Shown: piece after piece, positions 1 through 9,503 of the stretch
How the letters are laid out: each line of letters opens with the position of its first letter
Position numbering within the stretch: position 1 is the stretch's first letter
DNA from: a bacterium
GTDB taxonomy: Bacteria; Patescibacteriota; Andersenbacteria; UBA10190
DNA length: 64,000 nucleotides
Reading direction: 5' to 3'
Assembly: GCA_002686445.1 (NCBI GenBank)
Contig: NZCO01000007.1
Location: forward strand, 19,672 to 83,671
The notes under the pieces: generated by a model
Told to the model about the DNA's origin: nothing
Database searches by the model: none
What the model saw: only the letters and a program-made list of their open reading frames with translations
Position numbers and translations under genes: made by a program

Positions 1-1489
1 GTGCTCCCAAAACCGTGCAGTATGCTTGTGTGCCGTAGTTGGCCAGAGTCGCTGCGTAGGCGCGGCTGTGGTCTACGCCATCCTCATCACGAATTTCGTA
101 TCGGGCAAAGGTGTGTTGCAGTGGTTCTTGCGCAGTAGTAGCACTGACCGTAGGCAGAACGGTAAACGCCTGTTCTGAAAGGGGCTGCGTCAGGCTGCCC
201 AGGTCAGTAGCCACAACACCTAGGGCGATAACGGCGACGATGCTCGGGATCACTACGTTGAGCTTATACTTTGGTGAAATGACGCTAGCTAGTAGTTGGC
301 GCAGCCTGTCTAAGCCAATACCGGCTAACAGCGCTAGTGGTAACACCGTGAACAACACTAGGCGAGACACGTTTGAACGGGGTAAGAAAGATGCCTGGTC
401 GAAGAGCGGCTTTAAGAGCGGGCCCGATGAGGAAATAGCGATTGCGATCAGACCAGCCACGAGCAGCAGTTTGATTACACGTGACCGCTTTATTCGGGTG
501 AGCGCTAAGGCCGCGAGCGCTAGTACAAGTGGCCCCACATACGCGCCGTACTCGTGCCAGCCACTTCCCTGATTGGGAATGACCTCACTGCCGTGCAAAT
601 ACCGACCGAGGAATATTTCTGGCAGGGATGTGAGAGTGGACGCTGAGCTGGCGTAGGACTGGTCCTGAAATTGCGTTAGCCACAGCAGTACGGGAACAAG
701 CTTGAGCGCCGCTAAGCTTAGGCCCCACACGCCGGCCGTCACCGTTACACGCAGTGCGTCCACTCGTCGCCGTACCACAGCCAGGAGGAAGATAAACGCT
801 CCAGCCGTATACATAAGCAAATAAATGCCACCTTGTAGGAACGTTGCGGCTAAGAGCACACCAGTTAGTAAAGACCAAAGCCGTGAGTGCCGTCTATTAC
901 CGTTACTGCTTTGATACGCAGCCAGCCAGCTCCAGAAAATCCACGGGATGTACATGACCGCGAATACATTGGGGTGGCCCTCCACCAGCTCGAGAATAGT
1001 GACGCTGCCGAAGCTAAAGGCGAGAGCGGCGAGTAATCCAGCTAGTGCCGATAACTTGAGCCGATGCGCGAGCGCCAGCATGCCTAAGGCCCCGATGGCC
1101 GTGGTCACCATTGCGGCCAACCGCAGCCCAAACGGTACGCCGTAGAGGAGCTCAAGTAAGAACGTCGGTGTGAAGAACGGAAACTCGGGGTCGCCGACGG
1201 CGGTGGTGCCACCACAGATGTATGGGTTCCAGGTGGGGACGGTGCCGTACGTTAGCGTCAGGTCACGTACGACCTCGTGGTAGGAGAAGTAATAATCCCA
1301 GTCGGAAATTCCCCACTGCCCGTTCGGTAAAAAACCGACCAACATGATGGGAGTAACAATAATGAGAAGTAGGCCGGCCACTACCCAGCGGTAGCGAGGC
1401 AATAGTGCTACGAGCAGAGCGCCTAAGGCGACTACGACGCCAACAGTTAGTGCGAGCGGAGTTAGTAAGTCGATCCAGGGTGAAACCAT
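1..1489 (-). CDS. YfhO/GT-C-like polytopic membrane protein, C-terminus cut by window edge
   Basis: This frame is open from an ATG at 1489 to the window edge, about 496 codons, so the C-terminus is missing. An in-frame TAG lies 18 bases upstream of the ATG, which fixes the start as no earlier. The translation has many hydrophobic helices. An early extracytoplasmic stretch contains WNPYICGG followed by FFTPTFLLELLYG, which resembles the first loop of YfhO and related GT-C membrane proteins. A likely role is transfer of a sugar from a polyprenyl-phosphate donor, or another envelope function. The gene follows the larger YfhO-like gene at 1528-4341 by 38 bases on the same strand, so the two are probably co-transcribed. 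The family call is by resemblance only. Confidence 0.75.
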   Translation of the reverse strand, partial: MVSPWIDLLTPLALTVGVVVALGALLVALLPRYRWVVAGLLLIIVTPIMLVGFLPNGQWGISDWDYYFSYHEVVRDLTLTYGTVPTWNPYICGGTTAVGDPEFPFFTPTFLLELLYGVPFGLRLAAMVTTAIGALGMLALAHRLKLSALAGLLAALAFSFGSVTILELVEGHPNVFAVMYIPWIFWSWLAAYQSSNGNRRHSRLWSLLTGVLLAATFLQGGIYLLMYTAGAFIFLLAVVRRRVDALRVTVTAGVWGLSLAALKLVPVLLWLTQFQDQSYASSASTLTSLPEIFLGRYLHGSEVIPNQGSGWHEYGAYVGPLVLALAALALTRIKRSRVIKLLLVAGLIAIAISSSGPLLKPLFDQASFLPRSNVSRLVLFTVLPLALLAGIGLDRLRQLLASVISPKYKLNVVIPSIVAVIALGVVATDLGSLTQPLSEQAFTVLPTVSATTAQEPLQHTFARYEIRDEDGVDHSRAYAATLANYGTQAYCTVLGA

Positions 1490-1527
1490 AGGAACAGTAT
1501 CGCACTAGGCTGATCGCCAATCAACAA

Positions 1528-4341
1528 CTAGCCCTTACGCTTTATTTTCCGAACCAGATGGTAGGGAAGCTGTAGCAAGAGGAGCAACACCAATCCCGCC
1601 AGCGTGGCTCGGGTAGCTTTTGTAATAGCAGGGGAGTCATAAAGCCACCGCACTTCGTGTTGCCCGCCTGGCACGAAGACGGTCTTAAAGAGCGTATTGG
1701 CCAGGTAATAAGGTTGCGGCTCTCCATCGACCGTTATTTGCCACTGTGGGGCGTTGGTATCGCTTACGACCAACCAACCCGGCTGCGTACTATCGACTGA
1801 CACAACTACCTCAGTATCGGTATATTTCACCACTGTTACCTTCGACCTGCCGCGTTGGCTGGTGAGCTGTTGATCTGGCGGTGGGACGGGCCCAGAAACG
1901 TATATAGTTCCATCTAATTTGAATTGTGGGTCAGACAGTGCGGCTCGGATATCGTCCGCCGCCGCAACATAAATGGCATTGGCGACGAGGAACGCCTTGG
2001 GGTAGACAGCTGGGTTCGTATACAGCCGATAGGCAGTTGTGTGTGCCACCGCTTCAGCCTCGAGATTGAACTTGCTGGCAGTCATGGTATCAGTAGCCCC
2101 CTGTGGAATGAGCTGTGCCAGATGGGTGACTCCTGAAAAATTAAATAGCTCTCGGTGCTTAGCCAGCACGTGCAGGTCATCGCCATCGACGGGTTCGCGG
2201 TCGTTGGCAAAGAAAAACTCTATGAATTCCCTATACGGCTTGGTGGTTAGCGCGCCAATCCAACGAGCACTGCTCGCGCCGGCCGCCACGTGAAGGTGAC
2301 GCGCCATAAGGTAGGACTCTTCATCGGAAAATGGCTGGTCGTAGACCAGTACGTCTAGTCGGAGCTCTTTTTGCGAAGCCAGTACTTGCTCGCTGGTTGG
2401 TTCTGGAGCTCTGACCAAATACATTGATGCTTCTCCTGGCGTACTTTGAACCGATAAGGTCAAACCGCTGGGCTCTCCGCTAGTAATGGACAAGAAGTAC
2501 GGTTCGTCTCGAGGGGCGACGTCACTAAAACAGACTGGCGGATGTTCGCCTTGCCGTACTTCATCCGTCCTGACACTCATCGTACTTAGCGGGGCTACGA
2601 CAAGTGACTCATGAAGCCCCACTACTACTTCGCCTCGAGTATCCTCCAGGCGACTTAGTGGCAAGCCGTAGCACGGATTGGTGACAAAGACTGGCACTGG
2701 TTGCCACACTTGTAGGTCGGGGCCCACCGCACGGGTGGCGACCAAGTCCCGAGTGTTGCGACTAGAGAGCAACAGTGGCCGAGAATACAGCCGGGCGGGG
2801 ATATCAGCCTTAGGCCCAACGACGCTGTCTGCTAGGGGCGAGCGTACGACAAGTCCCGCGCGGTCAGTCAGCGGATTGTAGTCCCAGGCGAACGTAAGCA
2901 GCGTCAAGGCGGTAAAGACCGTCAGTATAAGCTCGCGAGGCAGCTGCTTTTTGATGATGATGCTAGCGGTGAAGGCACTAGCCCCCGCCACGAACATGAT
3001 GAGGCTTAGGTGCCCCATTGTCAGATAGTAATGCGCTTGGTTCAGCCAGCGTGGCATCGAGTAAAAAGTGGCGGCGAAGGTGGCAAGGAAGAGTACGGGT
3101 AAGCCGATTGCTAATAGCAGCCTTGGCCAGTGTTTTTTTATGCTAGTTATGTGGACCAAGTCATCGAGACCGGCAATAGCTAGGAAGACGAGCCCGGTGA
3201 CTGTGAAAAAGACAAAGCGACCCGGGATAGTGAGCGACGTGATAATGTCGTTCTCAACCAAGTAGGTATACAGCGGGCTGTGTTTCCCGAGCGCAATGAT
3301 TATGCCGATCACCAGTAACAGCACGCCAGTCACGCGCAGGGCCAGGCGTTTACGCCAGTTGCCTAAAGCATATCCTGCTAGTAGCAGTGGGATGATACCG
3401 GTGAATGCAGCTAGCTCCTGAAACCCTTTGGCTCCCCAGTAATTATCGTGGTCACCGAAGAAATACGGCGCGATCAGTGTAATTGCATGGCTGGGTGGAT
3501 AGCTGAACTCATACAGCACCGTGCGCGGTAATCCATCCGCACGCTCTGTCAGCGGGAGGAACTCGAGGAGTGGAAAAATGGCGAATGAGGATAAGAGTAG
3601 CGTGAGTATTGCGGCTAGTACGAGCATGGCCACGGTCTTTATCACCCAGCGGTAATTCGCCAGGCGAGAGGCACCGCCTGACAGCAGTGACGCCACGCCG
3701 TAGATTGCAGCCACGGCCACACTGTAAGCGCCGACTTGTGGTTGACCGGAGAGTATCATCACCGCTATGGCCACAGCGATGAGGCCGGTGCGCTTCAGGG
3801 TCGGTTTTTGTAGGAAGTAGTGGACCGCGACCAGTAGCCACGGTAGTACCATGGTTGAGGTATAGAAATTGACGTGGTTTAAGTGCCCAATGTTAAAACC
3901 TGAGAATGCATACACTACAGCACCAAATGAAGCGATGACTGGCGTGAGTTGTTGCCGGCGCAAGAATACGTAGAGGCCTACGAGTCCAAACAAAAAATAG
4001 CTGACGACTGATACCTGCAGTAGGTTGAGAGGATCAAGCACCAGGCGCAGTACGACATGCAGTGGGGTGAAGAAACCGAGCTGCCCCCACGCGATCAGCG
4101 GTTGCCCAAATCCGAACAGGTTGCTCCAAACAGGCAGCTGCATCGCAGCCTGTGCCTGAGCGTATACAATCTCCATTGGGTAGTAGATGATTTTGAGGTC
4201 ATCAAGCCAGTAGACGGAGTGGCCGAAAATGATGCGCGAAAAGAAAGTGACCCAGGTCGCGCCGATAATAATCAGTCCTAAGTATTCGGTCTTGGTTTGG
4301 CTCGCTATACGAATGCCAAGTTTGCGGAAATCGGGTTTCAT
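1528..4341 (-). CDS. YfhO-family large membrane protein (putative GT-C glycosyltransferase)
   Basis: The 937-residue protein has about a dozen membrane helices in its first 530 residues, then a long soluble part and a final C-terminal helix. The end of the soluble part reads like a YfhO signature: PGWLVVSD, then VDGEPQPYYLAN, then VPGGQHEVRWLYDSP before the last helix. In YfhO relatives this layout is linked to teichoic-acid or envelope glycosylation. I chose the ATG at 4341 (MKPDFRK); a GTG at 4365 would add eight residues. The product probably sits in the cytoplasmic membrane and uses polyprenyl-phosphate sugars, but its substrate cannot be read from sequence. It diverges from asnB at 4443. 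Confidence 0.85.
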   Translation of the reverse strand: MKPDFRKLGIRIASQTKTEYLGLIIIGATWVTFFSRIIFGHSVYWLDDLKIIYYPMEIVYAQAQAAMQLPVWSNLFGFGQPLIAWGQLGFFTPLHVVLRLVLDPLNLLQVSVVSYFLFGLVGLYVFLRRQQLTPVIASFGAVVYAFSGFNIGHLNHVNFYTSTMVLPWLLVAVHYFLQKPTLKRTGLIAVAIAVMILSGQPQVGAYSVAVAAIYGVASLLSGGASRLANYRWVIKTVAMLVLAAILTLLLSSFAIFPLLEFLPLTERADGLPRTVLYEFSYPPSHAITLIAPYFFGDHDNYWGAKGFQELAAFTGIIPLLLAGYALGNWRKRLALRVTGVLLLVIGIIIALGKHSPLYTYLVENDIITSLTIPGRFVFFTVTGLVFLAIAGLDDLVHITSIKKHWPRLLLAIGLPVLFLATFAATFYSMPRWLNQAHYYLTMGHLSLIMFVAGASAFTASIIIKKQLPRELILTVFTALTLLTFAWDYNPLTDRAGLVVRSPLADSVVGPKADIPARLYSRPLLLSSRNTRDLVATRAVGPDLQVWQPVPVFVTNPCYGLPLSRLEDTRGEVVVGLHESLVVAPLSTMSVRTDEVRQGEHPPVCFSDVAPRDEPYFLSITSGEPSGLTLSVQSTPGEASMYLVRAPEPTSEQVLASQKELRLDVLVYDQPFSDEESYLMARHLHVAAGASSARWIGALTTKPYREFIEFFFANDREPVDGDDLHVLAKHRELFNFSGVTHLAQLIPQGATDTMTASKFNLEAEAVAHTTAYRLYTNPAVYPKAFLVANAIYVAAADDIRAALSDPQFKLDGTIYVSGPVPPPDQQLTSQRGRSKVTVVKYTDTEVVVSVDSTQPGWLVVSDTNAPQWQITVDGEPQPYYLANTLFKTVFVPGGQHEVRWLYDSPAITKATRATLAGLVLLLLLQLPYHLVRKIKRKG

Positions 4342-4385
4342 ACGGTGATTCTGGTATGGTAGCACCTATACCACAGGAGTAAGAA

Positions 4386-4398
4386 CCTATAGTATAGG
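4386..4398. promoter_or_regulatory. Palindromic -10-like element between divergent genes
   Basis: The 13 bases CCTATAGTATAGG form a perfect palindrome around a central G. They give a -10-like hexamer on each strand (TATAGT forward, TATACT reverse). They lie in the 101-base gap between the divergent YfhO-like gene and asnB. A separate CATACT at 4431-4436 is six bases before the asnB start and could serve a leaderless transcript. A similar TATACTATAGG lies between the divergent pair at 8374/8399. Confidence 0.4.
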
Positions 4399-4442
4399 GG
4401 GCTTGGGTACCTCCCAGGCCTTATCTACGACATACTACCTAT

Positions 4443-6323
4443 ATGTGCGGAATAGCAGGAATATGGCATCGCGATGGCAGCCTCCCTCGGGAAAGCGACC
4501 TGGAGCGTATGGGCGAGACACTAGCTCATCGTGGTCCGGACGACCACGGTACGGTCATTTTAGGATCGTGCGGGTTAGCCCATCGTCGATTATCAATCAT
4601 TGACTTAACTACAGCCGGACGGCAGCCAATGACCACGGCTGACGGACGATTTACGATTTCATACAACGGTGAGATATATAACTACAAGGAGCTGGCGAGT
4701 ACGTATCTAGCGGATGTGCCACTTACGTCTTCTTCGGATACCGAGGTCCTACTCAATCTATTAGCCCTACGTGGGACCGAAGTGTTGTCTGAAATACGCG
4801 GCATGTTTGCGCTGGCCTTGTGGGATAATCAAAAGCACGAGCTGGTATTGGCCCGGGATCCCTTTGGGAAGAAGCCGCTGTTCTACCAGTTAAGCAATCA
4901 GCGTGTGCAGTTTGCGTCTGAGCCCAAGGCCCTGCTCTCGGTGACCAAGGCTACTCAGAACAAGCTCGACCGCGAGGCTGTGGCCAACTACTTCCTGCAC
5001 GAATATCCACCTGCGCCAGGAAGCATGTGGGCAGAGATACGTCAGCTCGAACCTGGGTCGTGGTTACGCATCACAAAGAAAAACACGCACACCGACAGGT
5101 TTTGGACTCCGCATTTTTTGCCAAAATGGCAGACTGACGAAAAACAAGCCCTAGGCACACTAGACTTACTTTTGAGGCGGGCGGTGGAGCGTCGCTTAAT
5201 TGCCGACGTGCCTGTAGGACTCTTTTTAAGCGGCGGATTAGACTCCGCAACTATCGGTTGGTATGTATCTGAGCTCACAAACGAACCAATGCATTCTTTT
5301 TCTGTTGGCTTCGCCGAACAGGACTTTGACGAGTCACCACACGCACGTCGCGTGGCGCAGCACCTTGGCCTACAGCACCACGAGACAACCTTCGGATTAA
5401 AAGAGTTCAAAGAGGGGATTGAACGATTAGTCCCGCTGGTGGACATGCCACTTGCTGATGCCAGCCTGCTACCCACGGCGCTAGTCAGCCAATTAGCTAG
5501 TAAGGAAGTTACTGTGGTGTTGGATGGCGACGGTAGCGATGAACTGCTTGCCGGCTACGGCACATTTAAGGCGGCCGAGGCTGCGGAGCGGATCCCTGGT
5601 CGAGAAGCCATCGCCCCCTTCTTTCAAGAGCTCACTAGCTTACTTCCCACTCGACTGGGACACTTCACCTGGGACTTTGTCTTAAGGTCGTTTGTCCGGG
5701 GCTTGCCATACTCCCTACATCGCCGGAACGCGATCTGGCTAGGGTCGTTCACAGATGTTGACCTAAAATCGTTGCTCATGCCCGCTTGGCAGGCTCAGGT
5801 TGACATGCTGTTTGCGGGACCGGATGCTGTGGCTAAAGAGTTCACTGATGAAACAATTCTTGACCAAGTATCCGCACTTACCATTGATGGGTATTTAACG
5901 AACGATATCCTGGTCAAGCTCGACCGCGCCACGATGTATTCTAGCATTGAGGCCCGTACGCCATTTCTCGACACAGACCTAGCTGACTTTTTATTGCGGC
6001 TTCCCGATGCGCTCAAGCGCGAGAAGTATTTACTGAAGCGTCTGATGAGAGATCGTTTGCCCGCCGGCATTGTTGATCGACCCAAAAAGGGGTTTGGTAT
6101 CCCGCTCGGCAGTTGGCTCCGTGGCCCCCTTCATGATTGGGCGACCGAGGTTCTCGATGCGACGAAGCTGCATAATCAGGGGATATTAAACGCCCGCTAC
6201 GTGACCCGGCTGCTGCGCGAGCACAAGGCAGGGCGAGCTGACCATCGTAAGAAACTCTGGACGCTCCTCTCCTGGCAGCTGTGGTATGACTATTGGGTTG
6301 CTAATGAGAGAGGAGAGAGGTAA
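4443..6323 (+). CDS. asnB: Asparagine synthase (glutamine-hydrolysing)
   Basis: The 626-residue length matches AsnB. The protein starts MCGIAGIWH, so Cys2 becomes the N-terminal nucleophile of the class II glutaminase domain (residues 1 to about 210). The C-terminal synthetase domain carries the ATP-binding PP-loop SGGLDS at residues 263-268. It makes asparagine from aspartate, ATP and glutamine. In polysaccharide loci, AsnB-like amidotransferases sometimes amidate sugars or peptides instead, so the substrate may not be free aspartate. No Shine-Dalgarno sequence is visible. CATACT six bases before the ATG suggests leaderless expression. A 10-bp inverted repeat surrounds the stop codon. Confidence 0.95.
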   Translation: MCGIAGIWHRDGSLPRESDLERMGETLAHRGPDDHGTVILGSCGLAHRRLSIIDLTTAGRQPMTTADGRFTISYNGEIYNYKELASTYLADVPLTSSSDTEVLLNLLALRGTEVLSEIRGMFALALWDNQKHELVLARDPFGKKPLFYQLSNQRVQFASEPKALLSVTKATQNKLDREAVANYFLHEYPPAPGSMWAEIRQLEPGSWLRITKKNTHTDRFWTPHFLPKWQTDEKQALGTLDLLLRRAVERRLIADVPVGLFLSGGLDSATIGWYVSELTNEPMHSFSVGFAEQDFDESPHARRVAQHLGLQHHETTFGLKEFKEGIERLVPLVDMPLADASLLPTALVSQLASKEVTVVLDGDGSDELLAGYGTFKAAEAAERIPGREAIAPFFQELTSLLPTRLGHFTWDFVLRSFVRGLPYSLHRRNAIWLGSFTDVDLKSLLMPAWQAQVDMLFAGPDAVAKEFTDETILDQVSALTIDGYLTNDILVKLDRATMYSSIEARTPFLDTDLADFLLRLPDALKREKYLLKRLMRDRLPAGIVDRPKKGFGIPLGSWLRGPLHDWATEVLDATKLHNQGILNARYVTRLLREHKAGRADHRKKLWTLLSWQLWYDYWVANERGER

Positions 6324-6365
6324 CTCCTGCCTCATGACGTTCGCTACGCTCACTGCTCTCTCCTC
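6310..6365. repeat. Inverted repeat around the asnB stop codon
   Basis: GAGGAGAGAG (6310-6319) pairs perfectly with CTCTCTCCTC (6356-6365), with a 36-base loop that contains the asnB stop codon. No T-run follows on either strand, so this is not a standard intrinsic terminator. It may protect the 3' end of the asnB transcript or separate it from the convergent gene at 6438. Confidence 0.45.
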
Positions 6366-6437
6366 ACATGGAGACGAAGAAGACAGGGGAACCCTGATTT
6401 TCTTCGCGACATTTTAATTCTGCCGATACGACACACT

Positions 6438-6833
6438 TCACTTGAAGTAGTAAGTCAGCGCTAACATCGTCACGCTTCCCAAGAGGAAGGAGACCACCCC
6501 TTTTATCCAAGTATATTTGCCAAACGCCTCTTCTACAAAACCTGCCCAACTGATGAGCTTTCTTCCCTCTTTTGTCACCGTCAGCCGGTCTCGGCTACCG
6601 TCATTGTACCCAAGATATACGCCAATCGAGTCCTCTAGCGCCTCTCGCAGTCTATATTGAACGTCATTTGGTCTACGCAGATAGATTAATATGTAGTTGA
6701 TTTGTGGCCATCTCCACCAAACCCGAGGCGGGATAAATTCTAGAATTAGATCGAGCTCAGTGGGCGAAATGCCGTCCCTGTTTAGCCGCTGTACTTTTTT
6801 GACAAAGTATCGTTGTAAAGCTAAATGATCCAT
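6438..6833 (-). CDS. Small tail-anchored protein of unknown function
   Basis: I do not recognise this 131-residue protein. The N-terminal 100 residues are soluble and mixed in charge. One stretch (DRLTVTKEGRKLI) resembles the wing of a winged-helix fold, but the match is weak. The last 20 or so residues form one hydrophobic helix (VVSFLLGSVTMLALTYYF), so the protein is probably anchored in the membrane by its C-terminus. ATG at 6833 is the likely start; a GTG at 6848 would add five residues. It lies downstream of the GT-C gene at 6902-8374 on the same strand and converges with asnB. Confidence 0.6.
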   Translation of the reverse strand: MDHLALQRYFVKKVQRLNRDGISPTELDLILEFIPPRVWWRWPQINYILIYLRRPNDVQYRLREALEDSIGVYLGYNDGSRDRLTVTKEGRKLISWAGFVEEAFGKYTWIKGVVSFLLGSVTMLALTYYFK

Positions 6834-6901
6834 AGGTGTAGGATACACTTTTTAGGCGCCCAATCCTTTTTCTTGCAAGTAGAGCTAGGCTGTCGAAAGA
6901 A

Positions 6902-8374
6902 TTATAGAGCTGATCGATTGTAGATCCAGGCCATCTCAATTCCAGACAGGCGGATTATGTGCTCAGGGGTAAATTGTTTGTAATACGTAACGAGGTCAGT
7001 CTCCCAGGCATCGGGACCACGTGCCAGCATTGAACGGTAGATAATCACGTAATCGGCGCTGCCGTTGTCGTGCTGATGTGCGTTGATCGCCCGGCCGACG
7101 AACTTTGACTCGAATTCACTAGGCCAGACTGTGGCAACGGTAAGGGAATCGACGTTGGGCTTGCTGTTGAGATACTTAGCGGCGAGATCCAGTCCTTCCC
7201 CCCAGCCATGACGACGCTCACCGAACAATGAGCGGGTCAGCGGGTTTACATAGGCGAGCTGGTGCTGATAATCAGTTACGATGATGCCGGCCTGCCAAAT
7301 GATCGTGAGGGTGGCGAGCACTAGCGCAGCCGGCCGCCACAGTGCCTTCGTTTTCAAAGTGACCAGCCAGCCAAGAGTGATAGCCGCGCTGGCATCCAGA
7401 AAGAGAAACGAGGGCAAGACGTATCGGTCACCCTTCTTTAGTCCGATCATCATTTGGACTGTGAAGAGGACTGCGAACAGGAGGAATACAACGATGGCTG
7501 TTCTGTCCAACTTACTGTCTTTAGCAACTCGCTGGTGCCAGGCAAGAGCACCTATAGCGATGACTAGCAACAACATCTGTGCAGGAGTTGAGAAGAATAG
7601 TAGTGAGCCAAGGTAATAGGTGGCCGGCGCCGCGTGGGCATCAAGATACTCGTCCGAGCGGAAGAGCTCTGCGAACTCTCCATATACACCCAGCGGCGCC
7701 ACAGCGATTGAAGGCAGAAATATTATGAGTCCTATGGCAAAGGCGACTAGCCAGATCACGCTGGTGCGGGTGAGCAGTTTTGTGCCCCACTTATGGCGCC
7801 AAGCCCAGTAGATAAGTACGAGTCCGGTGAACGGCACGATAATAACGCCGGGTAGCTTCGACAGGAGCGCGGCCGCCCCCGCTACGCCAGCCAGCACGAG
7901 GTAGCGAGTTTGTGTATCTTTTTGCCACAGCAGAAGCGCCGCTACCGAGAGCAATAAGAATAGAGCTAACAACGAATCCATGGCGTACACGCGCGTATGT
8001 GCGAACAGGAATGGGTTCGTGGCCAGCAGCGCTATCGCCAGACCGCCTGTCCAAGCGCCCCAGCGTCGCCAAAAGATATAGCCGATCAGCAAAATTAGCA
8101 GTCCCTGCCCGACAACCAGGGGTAGTTTCTTAATGGCCCAGTCATCAGCTCGTATGGTGAGCGCTCCTAACCACTGGGTGGTGATTCCTGGATGGGGTTG
8201 CTGCACCAACTGGTCAATTTGCCCGTGCGCGAACTTCGTCACGAACCCACTGGTGTTGGCTAGCCATCGCTTTTCATCAGGCGAGCGAACCGCATCTAAA
8301 TCGAGCACACGTGGGACAAATACAGCCAGCATAAGTCCGGCAATCACTAATACTTTCACTACCCGCGTATCCAT
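6902..8374 (-). CDS. ArnT/PMT-like GT-C glycosyltransferase (GT39-type)
   Basis: The 490-residue protein has about 11 predicted membrane helices. The first extracytoplasmic loop holds an acidic pair (SPDEKRW) and later QQPHPGITTQWLG, the kind of loop that carries the catalytic Asp in ArnT, PMT and GT39 enzymes. Such enzymes transfer a sugar from polyprenyl phosphate to a lipid or protein on the outer face of the membrane. The acceptor is unknown here. A TATAGT hexamer lies eight bases before the ATG with no Shine-Dalgarno sequence, so a leaderless mRNA is likely. The pseudopilin-like gene at 8399 diverges from it and could encode an acceptor, which is speculation. Confidence 0.85.
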   Translation of the reverse strand: MDTRVVKVLVIAGLMLAVFVPRVLDLDAVRSPDEKRWLANTSGFVTKFAHGQIDQLVQQPHPGITTQWLGALTIRADDWAIKKLPLVVGQGLLILLIGYIFWRRWGAWTGGLAIALLATNPFLFAHTRVYAMDSLLALFLLLSVAALLLWQKDTQTRYLVLAGVAGAAALLSKLPGVIIVPFTGLVLIYWAWRHKWGTKLLTRTSVIWLVAFAIGLIIFLPSIAVAPLGVYGEFAELFRSDEYLDAHAAPATYYLGSLLFFSTPAQMLLLVIAIGALAWHQRVAKDSKLDRTAIVVFLLFAVLFTVQMMIGLKKGDRYVLPSFLFLDASAAITLGWLVTLKTKALWRPAALVLATLTIIWQAGIIVTDYQHQLAYVNPLTRSLFGERRHGWGEGLDLAAKYLNSKPNVDSLTVATVWPSEFESKFVGRAINAHQHDNGSADYVIIYRSMLARGPDAWETDLVTYYKQFTPEHIIRLSGIEMAWIYNRSAL

Positions 8375-8379
8375 ACTGG

Positions 8380-8390
8380 TATACTATAGG
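8380..8390. promoter_or_regulatory. Shared divergent -10 region (8374 minus / 8399 plus)
   Basis: Only 24 bases separate the two divergent start codons. They contain TATACTATAGG. On the minus strand TATAGT (8388-8383) is eight bases before the ATG at 8374. On the plus strand TATAGG (8385-8390) is eight bases before the ATG at 8399. Both spacings suit leaderless transcripts. No good -35 hexamer is seen for either direction. Confidence 0.5.
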
Positions 8391-8398
8391 TTGTTGAG

Positions 8399-8797
8399 AT
8401 GAATACACTAGCCAAAAAAGAAGCGTTCATTCTTGGATTGATTGTAGTGCTGTTTATCGCGCTGTTTATACCAGCACTGCTGCAGAGTCGAGCTGAGAAG
8501 CGCGACGGCATTAGACGGGATGAGATTGCGGAGCGAAAGACAGACCTGGAGCTCTACTTCAACGATCATGAGGCCTACCCCCTCGAGTTTGATGCGTCGC
8601 CACATCAATATGTGGTGACTGATCAGGATCAAGCTGGCGCGACGTATTGGTTTTTGCGGGCCGTACTAGAAAACCCCGCTGACACTGGGGCCTACTATGA
8701 TGCGGAGTCGGGGCGAAACTATCACTACCGAATCCAACAGGTGGACGGGCAGACCGTATATGAAGTGTGTGGTGGCGGACCCGACTGTCCACTATAA
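8399..8797 (+). CDS. Pseudopilin-like single-helix protein
   Basis: The 132-residue protein starts with a short basic tail and one hydrophobic helix (residues about 10-28). A charged amphipathic stretch follows, with ERKTDLELYFNDHEAYP, which resembles the alpha-1 spine and following segment of type IV pilins and type II secretion pseudopilins. The C-terminus has two cysteines (VCGGGPDC) that could form a disulphide. The usual prepilin peptidase site (G followed by F, T and E) is not clear, so processing is uncertain. No other pilus gene is in the window. It is followed 16 bases later by the membrane protein at 8814. Confidence 0.65.
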   Translation: MNTLAKKEAFILGLIVVLFIALFIPALLQSRAEKRDGIRRDEIAERKTDLELYFNDHEAYPLEFDASPHQYVVTDQDQAGATYWFLRAVLENPADTGAYYDAESGRNYHYRIQQVDGQTVYEVCGGGPDCPL

Positions 8798-8813
8798 ATA
8801 GGGAAAAGTTACT

Positions 8814-9503
8814 ATGATACAAATATTGATTCGCAGCGCTATTTCGATAGTGCTGGTCGTGGGGCTTATCATTCTTGGGGTGCGGTATCTACAGGAACCA
8901 GTTATTCGGCCAACGGTCGAGATAGAAGCCAGCCAAGACACGCTGACGAATGTTGTCCCGGTATATGCCCAGTTCGTAGCGACGCAGAAACTAATCCTAG
9001 ATTCCGCTGGCCCGGTTACATACATAGAGCTCCCGGTCTATGAAGCAGAGCTTGGTCAGCACTTCACTGTCATGTTGCGAGGCGCAGAAACGGTAGGGGA
9101 GTGGGACTTGATGACAACAGCCGCGGGGGAAGTGGTGCCGGCAAGACTGACACTGACACCGGCGCGGGTGCTCACCGGTGACTTTGAACTGCAAATAGAT
9201 GGTGACAGCATCAGTCACGACGATAAGGATCTTGCACCACAACTCTTCATTCAGACAGCGGACGATTACTATCCAGACGGCAACTATCGCATTGCTGATA
9301 ACGAAAAGCAGGGGGATATAGCTATGGTGCTCTATGAAGAGGTCTCGAACCTACAGGAGTATCAGGAAGATTGGCGCAATCGCCCGCTCAATGCCGTGAA
9401 GCTCGGGCTGCTCGTTGCACTTACGCTTTTGCTGGCTGCTAGCGTCGCGTGGCTCCGACTCACTCCCCTCTCTAGGCAAGAAAACGGCTCATCCGCTGGC
9501 TGA
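8814..9503 (+). CDS. Membrane protein with two helices and an extracytoplasmic domain
   Basis: This 229-residue protein is not recognised. It has one helix near the N-terminus (about residues 7-25), a 160-residue beta-rich polar domain, and a second helix near the C-terminus (about residues 199-217) followed by a short tail. The middle domain probably lies outside the membrane. It follows the pseudopilin-like gene closely and the two likely form one transcript. Its stop codon is inside the intrinsic terminator at 9483-9513. Confidence 0.65.
   Translation: MIQILIRSAISIVLVVGLIILGVRYLQEPVIRPTVEIEASQDTLTNVVPVYAQFVATQKLILDSAGPVTYIELPVYEAELGQHFTVMLRGAETVGEWDLMTTAAGEVVPARLTLTPARVLTGDFELQIDGDSISHDDKDLAPQLFIQTADDYYPDGNYRIADNEKQGDIAMVLYEEVSNLQEYQEDWRNRPLNAVKLGLLVALTLLLAASVAWLRLTPLSRQENGSSAG

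Noticed and set aside
5042..5476. 144-codon minus-strand ORF inside asnB
   Set aside because: It lies wholly within the asnB coding frame on the other strand, with no motif and no promoter.
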